Below are positions 1 through 5,174 of a DNA stretch of 5,226 bases, one piece after another (the first letter of the stretch is position 1; each line of letters opens with the position of its first letter). The notes below the pieces were generated by a model. It saw only the letters and a program-made list of their open reading frames with translations. It had not been told where the DNA came from and ran no database searches. Source of the DNA: Opitutaceae bacterium (GTDB lineage: Bacteria; Verrucomicrobiota; Verrucomicrobiia; Opitutales; Opitutaceae); assembly GCA_016763045.1 (NCBI GenBank), contig JAESUN010000041.1, forward strand, positions 1 through 5,226, written 5' to 3'. The position numbers and the translations under genes were made by a program.

Positions 1-96
1 AATTCGCCGAACAAAGAACCGATCACCTCTGATATATCGAAACTGAGGCGGGGTAACTTCGAAGAAATGTGTAAAATTTTCAGGAATTAAAGACAT
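1..96 (-). CDS. 5' end of an unidentified gene following gspK (candidate gspL position), truncated by the window edge
   Basis: An ATG at 96-94 shares one base with the gspK stop codon (TAATG). The frame stays open for all 32 codons to the window edge, beginning MSLIPENFTHFFEV and ending YIRGDRFFVRRI. There is no Shine-Dalgarno motif in front, so translation would depend on coupling to gspK, as at the other junctions of this operon. No signal peptide or membrane segment is visible in this short piece. In classical type II clusters gspK is followed by gspL, whose product starts with an actin-like cytoplasmic domain; a strand such as RFFVRRI would suit that. The residues seen are not diagnostic, so the identity is inferred from position only and another secretion component or an unrelated protein is possible. 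Confidence 0.6.
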   Translation of the reverse strand, partial: MSLIPENFTHFFEVTPPQFRYIRGDRFFVRRI

Positions 97-1190
97 TAAG
101 AAGGCGGATCTGATGGGAAATTCTCAGGAGAGGCAATTGTTTCGTTAATCGATACATCCTCTGTCAGCTCTAAAAAAATAAAAGGATAGCTTGATTCATC
201 GGAAGTTGTTGCTTGTGAAGAAGATGATGAATTTTTCTGTTCAGTCTGAGAAGCCTCTTCAAACGAACCAGATCCGTCCAGAGAGACAACTGCTCTTAAG
301 AAGAAATCGGCATTCCCCTCAGTAACCTGAATTTCGATAGTCATTATCTTCGAGATCACATTCAGGACACTTCCTTCCGGCATTTCCACTATTACCTCCA
401 ATAATTCCTCCTGAGAGGCAAAATAGCGGTCATCCTCTGTTCCGATAATACCATCTGATCCGGCTCGGTGATCCATGATCGCTTCGACCTGCAACTCACT
501 CAACCCCCCAACAGAGATCAATGCCAACTCTGATGCGGCATTAACGTTAATAGAACTACTCCCATAAGGGGAAACGGCTTCTGCAAATCGGAAGAAGTGC
601 TCATTGGGATGGCCTTCTTCCGTGAAAAACAAGGATCGGAAGCCATCTACAATAGAAAGTTCTTCCAGTCGTCGGATCGGTCGGTTGGAAGCCGCAAAGG
701 GCATTTCTGCTAGACCATACTCATCCAGCTCGGCCCCATCTATACGAGTCGCATCATCTTCATCGATCCAATCTAACAGCGAATTGGTCAACTTAAGGCT
801 ATCATCCACCTCAAATTCCATTTCCGTAAACAAGAGATAAAGAGTGCCCTCATCCAACTCATTGAGAGGTAATTTTCCCGACTCATCCGTATAACGAATT
901 GTCGCAAAAGTCCCTTCGGCCAAACTGACACCCGCGTACACCAGTGGATCACCCCACCCTTGAATCGGAGCCTGCAAAGAACCGTCGATAAAAATGACAT
1001 CTGCCAAGACCGCCAAAGAGGTTTCCAGTGCTGAATAAGCCTCTGTCCTCAGGTAGCTCCGCTCAACATAATAGCCTTCGCCTGCGATTTCAGAAAGCCC
1101 CCGTTCCGTAAATTCAATCATCGCAAAACTCACCACCACGATCATCACCAAAACAAGGAGCAGCACAGCTCCTTTTCTTCGAGGATTCAT
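96..1190 (-). CDS. gspK: Type II secretion system minor pseudopilin GspK (tip subunit)
   Basis: Large minor pseudopilin that caps the periplasmic pseudopilus with GspI and GspJ. The chosen start gives 364 residues: a basic leader MNPRRKG, cleavage after Gly7, then a long hydrophobic helix beginning AVLLLVLVM. Position +5 is Leu rather than Glu, the known GspK peculiarity, consistent with the tip position. GspK signatures follow (this numbering): DESGKLPLN about 102-110, LLDWIDEDD about 138-146 and GAELDEY about 152-158 in the first helical domain, then INVNAASELAL about 214-224 of the second helix-hairpin-helix-like domain. An Asp-rich stretch RAGSDGIIGTEDD (about 242-254) could bind calcium. 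The C-terminus carries a Ser-rich segment and an acidic tail. A longer start at 1268 (390 residues) touches the gspJ stop, but would add 26 charged residues before the leader and has no ribosome binding site. The ATG at 1190 is preceded by GGAGG at 8 nt. The family call is firm; the start is probable. Confidence 0.93.
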   Translation of the reverse strand: MNPRRKGAVLLLVLVMIVVVSFAMIEFTERGLSEIAGEGYYVERSYLRTEAYSALETSLAVLADVIFIDGSLQAPIQGWGDPLVYAGVSLAEGTFATIRYTDESGKLPLNELDEGTLYLLFTEMEFEVDDSLKLTNSLLDWIDEDDATRIDGAELDEYGLAEMPFAASNRPIRRLEELSIVDGFRSLFFTEEGHPNEHFFRFAEAVSPYGSSSINVNAASELALISVGGLSELQVEAIMDHRAGSDGIIGTEDDRYFASQEELLEVIVEMPEGSVLNVISKIMTIEIQVTEGNADFFLRAVVSLDGSGSFEEASQTEQKNSSSSSQATTSDESSYPFIFLELTEDVSINETIASPENFPSDPPS

Positions 1191-1198
1191 TCGCCTTC

Positions 1199-1203
1199 CC
1201 TCC
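1199..1203 (-). promoter_or_regulatory. Shine-Dalgarno GGAGG deciding the gspK start
   Basis: Read on the minus strand, GGAGG is followed by eight bases (GAAGGCGA) and then the ATG at 1190-1188. It is the strongest ribosome binding site in the window. The upstream candidate ATG at 1268 has no comparable motif. The downstream start also yields a normal short prepilin leader (MNPRRKG), so both lines of evidence favour it. Confidence 0.75.
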
Positions 1204-1267
1204 GAAGCCAATAAGTCTCGGGCACTTTGAAAAGATCGCTCTTTACGTTCGTCGCTCGTCGTATCCA

Positions 1268-1945
1268 TCAGTAGAGAGGTGCCCCCGACACAAGTTGTGG
1301 AAGAACCAAATCCTCCGTGCGAGTCAGCCCATCATAAACAAAAGTCAATCGGACCCGATCCGGTAAAAGAGGCTGTCTCTGTATGTCTGTTAGCGGTTCT
1401 TCGTTTTCTTCCCAAACAGGAGAATCACCTTCATCCTCGTAATAAAAGTAAGTCATCTCCTGGACAAAGGGAGAAATCCGAGTTTCTCGTGGAGCGGCTT
1501 CATCGAAATCGATCTCTAACCGTGATTTCCATAGAAGAAACAACCCTTCGCTCGGATCTAAGCGCAAAGAACATACGACGAATGGCAGCGGGTCATTTGG
1601 CCAAACGAGAAGCCCCGGACTTTCGGCCAGTTCAAAGGTCAACAATTCATCTTTCCCAAATTTAGTCCCCGCAGGAATCTGCCATGAAACAGGCCCACTT
1701 GCCTCTCCTTGACCAGATGAAGCCTGCATCCCATTGGCAGCTTCACGAAAAGCACCCTCCAAAAAACGACTGACGCCTCTGACATGCCGATCAAATAAAC
1801 GGTCCTCTCCTCCACGTCCCCACAGTTCACCCATAGAGAAAACAAAGGTTGTCGCCGCAACGATCACCCATGCTCCGATCGTTACCGCCAAAAGAATCTC
1901 TATCAGTGTAAAGCCCTTCCGCTTCTCTACTTTCTTCATCCTCAT
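1268..1945 (-). CDS. gspJ: Type II secretion system minor pseudopilin GspJ
   Basis: Minor pseudopilin of the GspI-J-K tip complex, inserted in the inner membrane and cleaved by the prepilin peptidase. The 225-residue product starts MRMKKVEKRKG, with the cleavage site after Gly11 and the mature N-terminus FTLIEILLAV, giving the conserved Glu at +5 and a hydrophobic helix to about residue 38. The rest is a beta-rich periplasmic domain. The segment PLLPDRVRLTFVYDG (about 192-206) followed by DLVLP is typical of the GspJ C-terminus. The length is normal for the family. The start overlaps the gspI stop by four bases (ATGA), with a GAGGA motif 10 nt upstream. A second ATG two codons later would give almost the same protein. 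The stop codon shares one base with an upstream in-frame ATG of the gspK frame (TGATG). Confidence 0.9.
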   Translation of the reverse strand: MRMKKVEKRKGFTLIEILLAVTIGAWVIVAATTFVFSMGELWGRGGEDRLFDRHVRGVSRFLEGAFREAANGMQASSGQGEASGPVSWQIPAGTKFGKDELLTFELAESPGLLVWPNDPLPFVVCSLRLDPSEGLFLLWKSRLEIDFDEAAPRETRISPFVQEMTYFYYEDEGDSPVWEENEEPLTDIQRQPLLPDRVRLTFVYDGLTRTEDLVLPQLVSGAPLY

Positions 1946-2412
1946 AGCGGCCTATTCCTCAAATGATCTTCCACTAATCGTTCTCTGGTCACTTCCCTCA
2001 ATTTCTCCCGATCCAGGGGGTCTGACCAAGAAGGCCGAAGCAAGAGCAATGACTGCTCAATGATTCGATCCTGTTCATCATTTTGACCTTCAAAAATCAC
2101 CTTTATGAACACCTTAAACAAGTCCGCCACTTCAGTCGGTTCCGCAATCGCCTCCCATCGGGCAAATCCCAAACCTCCCGTCGAAACCTCTCCCCCATCT
2201 TCCAAGGTCTCCAAGTCCGGTGCTGTTAGAACAAACGTTCGAACAAAGGTCATTTCCTGCTCAAGTGCATGATCTACTTTGACCGCCTCAATACTAAAAA
2301 GAACGTTCACAAAAGAGGCACTTAAAACCACCACCGAAATTGCAAAGAGAGCCAGCGCCAACAACACTTCCAATAAGGTAAAAGCAACCCTGTATGAGAA
2401 AATCATCTTCAT
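1942..2412 (-). CDS. gspI: Type II secretion system minor pseudopilin GspI
   Basis: Minor pseudopilin that nucleates the tip complex with GspJ and GspK. From the chosen start the product has 156 residues: leader MKMIFSYRVA, cleavage after Ala10, mature FTLLEVLLALALFAIS with Glu at +5, then the hydrophobic helix and a small periplasmic domain. GspI is called from its position between gspH and gspJ, the FTLLEVLLALALFA segment and the small size; the C-terminal domain is too divergent to recognise. An ATG at 2466 would give 174 residues, but it overlaps gspH by 46 bases, adds a Gly-rich 18-residue extension to the leader and lacks a Shine-Dalgarno. The ATG at 2412 lies 8 nt after the gspH stop, with only a weak GGAAG 13 nt upstream. 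The next in-frame ATG, at 2406, is also possible. Confidence 0.85.
   Translation of the reverse strand: MKMIFSYRVAFTLLEVLLALALFAISVVVLSASFVNVLFSIEAVKVDHALEQEMTFVRTFVLTAPDLETLEDGGEVSTGGLGFARWEAIAEPTEVADLFKVFIKVIFEGQNDEQDRIIEQSLLLLRPSWSDPLDREKLREVTRERLVEDHLRNRPL
1956..1960 (-). promoter_or_regulatory. Shine-Dalgarno GAGGA of gspJ inside the end of gspI
   Basis: On the minus strand GAGGA lies 10 nt before the gspJ ATG at 1945 and within the last codons of gspI. Together with the ATGA overlap it supports translation of gspJ by ribosomes finishing gspI. Confidence 0.5.
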
Positions 2413-2420
2413 TAGTTTGG

Positions 2421-2969
2421 CTAAGCTTCCGCTCCATCTGCCGAAAGCAGCTCCGCCCCCGTCCATGGATCCACTTCAATCGTTCGAGTGCTCTCACCCA
2501 CGTTTATTTCAATCAGAAAAGGCATACAGGTACCATCGGGGAAAAATCTGACAAAAGGGATTTCCTTTGTTTGGATTAATTTCCCCGAAACCAGGGTAAA
2601 ACTGTCATCGGTCAACCGTTGAGTGAACGTGACTTCTGCTCGACTCTCTTTGGCCCAACTCTTCGTATTAACAGACAATATTTTTTTCCCATTCGCTCCG
2701 AAAACAATGAAAGCGATAGCGTCTTCATCAAACAAGAGAGTTTGAGGTTTCCTCTCATACAAAGCCAAGGTCCTCGCTTCCCGCGTCGCTCTCCAAAACT
2801 CGCTTTCAAGTGAATCCGCCTCTCCCTGAGCAATAAGGGAATCCAGATTAAGAACAAAGAGTGAGCCAAACAAAGCCAGCAAAGCGATGACCAGTAGCAT
2901 TTCGACCAAAGAGAAAGCAGAGCAACGTTTTCTCCCTTTCATCTGTCGCAGCTTTGCTCGTTCTCTCAT
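2421..2969 (-). CDS. gspH: Type II secretion system minor pseudopilin GspH
   Basis: Minor pseudopilin of the GspH/FimT type, inner membrane and periplasm. The 182-residue product has a basic 18-residue leader ending RKRCSA, cleavage after Ala18 and mature FSLVEMLLVIALLALFG with Glu at +5. The mature domain carries the helix ESEFWRATREARTLAL (about 55-70), where the family has conserved Arg and Ala residues. It also has the late strand RFFPDGTC (about 141-148), a good match to the F-x-P-D-G motif of GspH, and ends with VDPWTGAELL. The start at 2969 has GAGGAG 12 nt upstream and an AGG closer in. The internal ATG at 2942 has neither, although it would give a shorter leader (MKGRKRCSA). The gene lies 34 nt behind gspG. 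FimT-like assignment is the only serious alternative, and the operon favours GspH. Confidence 0.88.
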   Translation of the reverse strand: MRERAKLRQMKGRKRCSAFSLVEMLLVIALLALFGSLFVLNLDSLIAQGEADSLESEFWRATREARTLALYERKPQTLLFDEDAIAFIVFGANGKKILSVNTKSWAKESRAEVTFTQRLTDDSFTLVSGKLIQTKEIPFVRFFPDGTCMPFLIEINVGESTRTIEVDPWTGAELLSADGAEA

Positions 2970-2981
2970 CTTACCTAAGAA

Positions 2982-2987
2982 CTCCTC
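2982..2987 (-). promoter_or_regulatory. Shine-Dalgarno GAGGAG of gspH
   Basis: GAGGAG on the minus strand is 12 nt before the gspH ATG at 2969, slightly long. A second AGG lies about 4 nt before the ATG. It supports the 2969 start over the internal ATG at 2942, which has no purine-rich motif. Confidence 0.5.
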
Positions 2988-3003
2988 AGTTCAGAAAATA
3001 TTT

Positions 3004-3438
3004 TTACCAGTTTCCGATATCATCGTCCGACTCCACTTCATCAGGCCCCCATGAATATAAATCATAACCGCCCGTATTCCTTGTTCCCGGATAACGATAT
3101 TGATAAGGGTTTTGCCATGGATCCTCTGGCACCTTATTTCCGGTCACGTCAATATAAGGTCCCTTCCATCGACCTGCCTTTCCTGAAGGCGCCGTTATCA
3201 AGGCCTGTATTCCTTGGGCAGTGCTTGGGTAAGATCCCATTCCGAAACGGTAGCTAGCGAGAGGTGCCTTCATCGACTGGGTAACAAATATTCTCGCAAC
3301 AGATTCTTGATTCCCTCCAAAAATTTTATCCACATTCGATATCGCAACTCCAGCCAGAATCGCAATCAAAGCGATAACCAATAGCATTTCGACGAGGGTA
3401 AAAGCAGACCGGCGATTGGGGGATTTTTGTGTCTTCAT
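3004..3438 (-). CDS. gspG: Type II secretion system major pseudopilin GspG
   Basis: Major subunit of the periplasmic pseudopilus that acts as the piston of type II secretion. The 144-residue product matches the usual family length. The leader MKTQKSPNRRSA is cleaved after Ala12, and the mature protein starts FTLVEMLLVIALIAILAG with Glu at +5. GspG signatures follow: YPSTAQGIQAL (about 70-80), WKGPYID (91-97), PEDPWQNPYQYRYPG (104-118), YDLYSWGPD (125-133) and the terminal DDDIGNW (138-144). The Asp residues of the last two segments correspond to the calcium-binding loop known in GspG. The gene is first in the leftward operon and is the strongest evidence that this is a type II system rather than a type IV pilus. 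There is no Shine-Dalgarno in front of the ATG; a promoter-like pair lies immediately upstream. Confidence 0.96.
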   Translation of the reverse strand: MKTQKSPNRRSAFTLVEMLLVIALIAILAGVAISNVDKIFGGNQESVARIFVTQSMKAPLASYRFGMGSYPSTAQGIQALITAPSGKAGRWKGPYIDVTGNKVPEDPWQNPYQYRYPGTRNTGGYDLYSWGPDEVESDDDIGNW

Positions 3439-3446
3439 AGCTAAAT

Positions 3447-3475
3447 AAAATGATGAGTTCGGTCGAAGGGGTCAA
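3447..3475 (-). promoter_or_regulatory. Candidate gspG operon promoter, close to the start codon
   Basis: On the minus strand TTGACC (3475-3470, 5 of 6 to the -35 consensus) is followed after 17 bases by CATTTT (3452-3447, a poor -10, 3 of 6). Eight bases (ATTTAGCT) then separate this from the gspG ATG. Initiation here would give a leaderless or almost leaderless transcript, in keeping with the absent Shine-Dalgarno. This is a pattern-based prediction and the -10 is weak. Confidence 0.35.
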
Positions 3476-3519
3476 GTCGGCTAACAAAAGGATCGATTCC
3501 CTCTCTACAGACGTCACCA

Positions 3520-3548
3520 TAGAAAAAAAGTTTCTTTTTAGGTATAAC
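3520..3548 (+). promoter_or_regulatory. Candidate distal glpK promoter
   Basis: TAGAAA (3520-3525, 4 of 6 to the -35 consensus) and TATAAC (3543-3548, 5 of 6 to the -10) are separated by 17 bases. A transcript starting near 3555 would have a leader of about 90 nt without a Shine-Dalgarno. The A-rich/T-rich inverted repeat at 3525-3539 lies within the spacer. This is a prediction only. Confidence 0.35.
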
Positions 3549-3631
3549 TACCCCCTCGATTGACAGGGAGAACAAGAAACTGAGCTTACGCAAACTAAAG
3601 AATTCCCATCAGGTCTCTTTTACCTAGGGTA

Positions 3632-3637
3632 TCTAAT
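3632..3637 (+). promoter_or_regulatory. Candidate proximal -10 element for a leaderless glpK mRNA
   Basis: TCTAAT matches the -10 consensus at 5 of 6 positions and ends 7 bases before the glpK ATG at 3645. This is the spacing expected when transcription begins at or next to the start codon. The sequence 17 bases upstream (TCAGGT, 3609-3614) is a poor -35, so an activator or another sigma factor might be needed. The small palindrome at 3621-3631 abuts the element. Confidence 0.35.
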
Positions 3638-3644
3638 ACTGCGC

Positions 3645-5159
3645 ATGAAAACGATCATTTCACTTGACCAAGGGACCACCAGCTCCCGTGCCATCCTCTT
3701 TGACCATCAAGCAACGATTCTCGCAGTTGCCCAAAAAGAGTTCACCCAAATTTTTCCTCAACCGGGATGGGTAGAGCATGATGCAAACGAAATCTGGCAA
3801 ACACAGAGTGCCGTTATAGAGGAAGTTCTTTTGTCCCAAAAACTCTCAGCCAGTGATATCTCTGCCATCGGCATCACCAACCAAAGGGAAACAACCGTTG
3901 TCTGGGATCGTAAGACCGGAGATCCCATTACAAATGCAATTGTCTGGCAGGATAGACGAACCGCTGCTTTCTGCGAACAGCTCAAAAAGGATAAACTTGA
4001 ACCTTTCTTCCGCAAAAAAACAGGCCTATTGCTCGATCCCTATTTCTCCGGAACCAAACTTAAGTGGATCTTAGATAATGTAGAAGGTGCCAGAACGAAG
4101 GCCGAAAAAGGAGAACTTGCCTTTGGAACTATCGACAGCTGGCTCGTTTGGAAACTGACAGAGGGGCAACAACATATAACAGACATCTCCAATGCCTCAC
4201 GAACCCTCCCTCTGGATATTCATACCGGCCAATGGGATGACGAAATTCTGCAATTGCTGGATATTCCCCGTTCCATTCTGCCCGAAGTAAAATCCTGTAG
4301 TGAGATTTATGGGTACGCAAGCAACCCTTCTTCGCTAGCCAAAGTTCCGATTGCTGGGATGGCCGGGGATCAACAGGCCTCCCTTTTCGGGCAAACTTGT
4401 TTTCAACCCGGAAGCGCCAAAAACACCTATGGGACCGGATGCTTCGTCCTTTCCAATACAGGAAACAAACCCATTTTATCTGAAAACAACCTCGTCTCCA
4501 CCATTGCCTGGAAAATAGGGAAGGATATTACCTACGCGCTCGAAGGCAGCATCTTCATGGGTGGCGCCACCGTCCAATGGCTTCGGGACGGTCTCGGCAT
4601 CATCAAGAAATCCTCCGAAATCGAGGCGCTGGCTCAAAGTGTTGACACCTCCGACGGAGTCACTCTCGTGCCTGCCTTCTCCGGATTGGGAGCCCCGCAC
4701 TGGGACCCCTATGCCAGAGGAGCACTGGTAGGAATGACCCGAGGCACGACGGCCGCTCATATTGCCAGAGCTGCATTGGAAGCGATCTCTCTTCAAACCT
4801 GTGATGTTCTAGACGCCATGCAGCGGGATACAGGCACCATCCTCAAAGAACTACAGGTAGATGGTGGAGCCTGTGCCAATAACCTCCTTATGCAGATCCA
4901 ATCCGACCTCCTGAATGTTCCCATCGTTAGGCCTGAGATCATTGAAACAACAGCGAGGGGAGCTGCTTTTCTCGCCGGGCTTGCCACCAGCTCTTGGGAA
5001 AATCCTCAGGAGTTAAGCGCCCTTCGAACCGTTGACCGTATTTTTATGCCCTCTTCAAACAGTCGCCTGAGAGAAACTCTTAGACCCAAATGGGAAAAGG
5101 CTATCAATAGTACCGCCGGATGGGCCGCCCCAACAGAAACAGCCACTGAATCCACCTGA
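3645..5159 (+). CDS. glpK: Glycerol kinase GlpK
   Basis: Cytoplasmic FGGY-family kinase that phosphorylates glycerol with ATP to sn-glycerol-3-phosphate, trapping glycerol for catabolism or lipid synthesis. Its 504 residues are close to the 502 of the E. coli enzyme. Visible motifs: DQGTTSSRA (8-16, phosphate-binding loop), GWVEHD (41-46), TNQRETT (78-84, glycerol-binding Arg81 and Glu82), PYFSGTK (132-138, Tyr133), SNASRT (182-187), [11 protein letters not shown] (240-250, catalytic base Asp242), NTYGTGCF (260-267), SGLGAPHWD (346-354) and [11 protein letters not shown] (403-413). All expected active-site residues are present. The loop before AGDQQ lacks the enterobacterial fructose-1,6-bisphosphate motif GGKGGTR, and the C-terminus lacks the IIA-Glc docking segment. 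The start is fixed because DQGTTSSR begins at residue 8; no Shine-Dalgarno precedes it. A probable glpD follows after 15 bases, indicating a glycerol operon. Confidence 0.97.
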   Translation: MKTIISLDQGTTSSRAILFDHQATILAVAQKEFTQIFPQPGWVEHDANEIWQTQSAVIEEVLLSQKLSASDISAIGITNQRETTVVWDRKTGDPITNAIVWQDRRTAAFCEQLKKDKLEPFFRKKTGLLLDPYFSGTKLKWILDNVEGARTKAEKGELAFGTIDSWLVWKLTEGQQHITDISNASRTLPLDIHTGQWDDEILQLLDIPRSILPEVKSCSEIYGYASNPSSLAKVPIAGMAGDQQASLFGQTCFQPGSAKNTYGTGCFVLSNTGNKPILSENNLVSTIAWKIGKDITYALEGSIFMGGATVQWLRDGLGIIKKSSEIEALAQSVDTSDGVTLVPAFSGLGAPHWDPYARGALVGMTRGTTAAHIARAALEAISLQTCDVLDAMQRDTGTILKELQVDGGACANNLLMQIQSDLLNVPIVRPEIIETTARGAAFLAGLATSSWENPQELSALRTVDRIFMPSSNSRLRETLRPKWEKAINSTAGWAAPTETATEST

Positions 5160-5174
5160 TCCCCTCTTTCCTCT

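Larger units (their letters stand above)
3439..3644. other. Divergent intergenic region between gspG and glpK
   Basis: These 206 bases separate two outward-facing transcription units and must carry both sets of control signals. I see promoter-like elements for each side and three small symmetric sequences: AAAAAG-TTT-CTTTTT (3525-3539), GGTA-TAAC-TACC (3541-3552), and TACC-TAG-GGTA around CCTAGG (3621-3631). The last lies just before the proximal glpK -10 and is the best placed candidate operator. No open frame here has a supported start, and I see no riboswitch, tRNA or G+C-rich terminator. Confidence 0.6.

Noticed and set aside
1279..1665. Long plus-strand open frame opposite gspJ
   Set aside because: It is antisense to a clear pseudopilin gene, has no recognisable motif and no promoter or ribosome binding support. 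The same applies to the plus-strand frames at 604-840, 1734-2063 and 2279-2551.
96..3438. Type IV pilus or competence pseudopilus rather than type II secretion
   Set aside because: The GspG C-terminal signature (PEDPWQNPY, YDLYSWGPD, DIGNW) and the large GspK with LLDWIDEDD and INVNAAS motifs in G-H-I-J-K order are specific to type II secretion.
3525..3539. Inverted repeat as a transcription terminator
   Set aside because: The stem is almost all A-T and lies between two divergent starts, where no transcript needs to end. A binding or structural site is more plausible.
3560..3565. Perfect TTGACA -35 hexamer on the plus strand upstream of glpK
   Set aside because: At 16-18 bases downstream there is nothing like a -10 (GAGCTT, AGCTTA, GCTTAC), so it is not called as a promoter on its own.
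3555..3644. Antiterminator or riboswitch leader in front of glpK
   Set aside because: No G+C-rich hairpin followed by a T run and no recognisable riboswitch core could be found; only short palindromes are present.
4476..4796. Minus-strand open frame of 106 codons inside glpK
   Set aside because: It is antisense to highly conserved glycerol kinase motifs and its translation is low-complexity without family resemblance.
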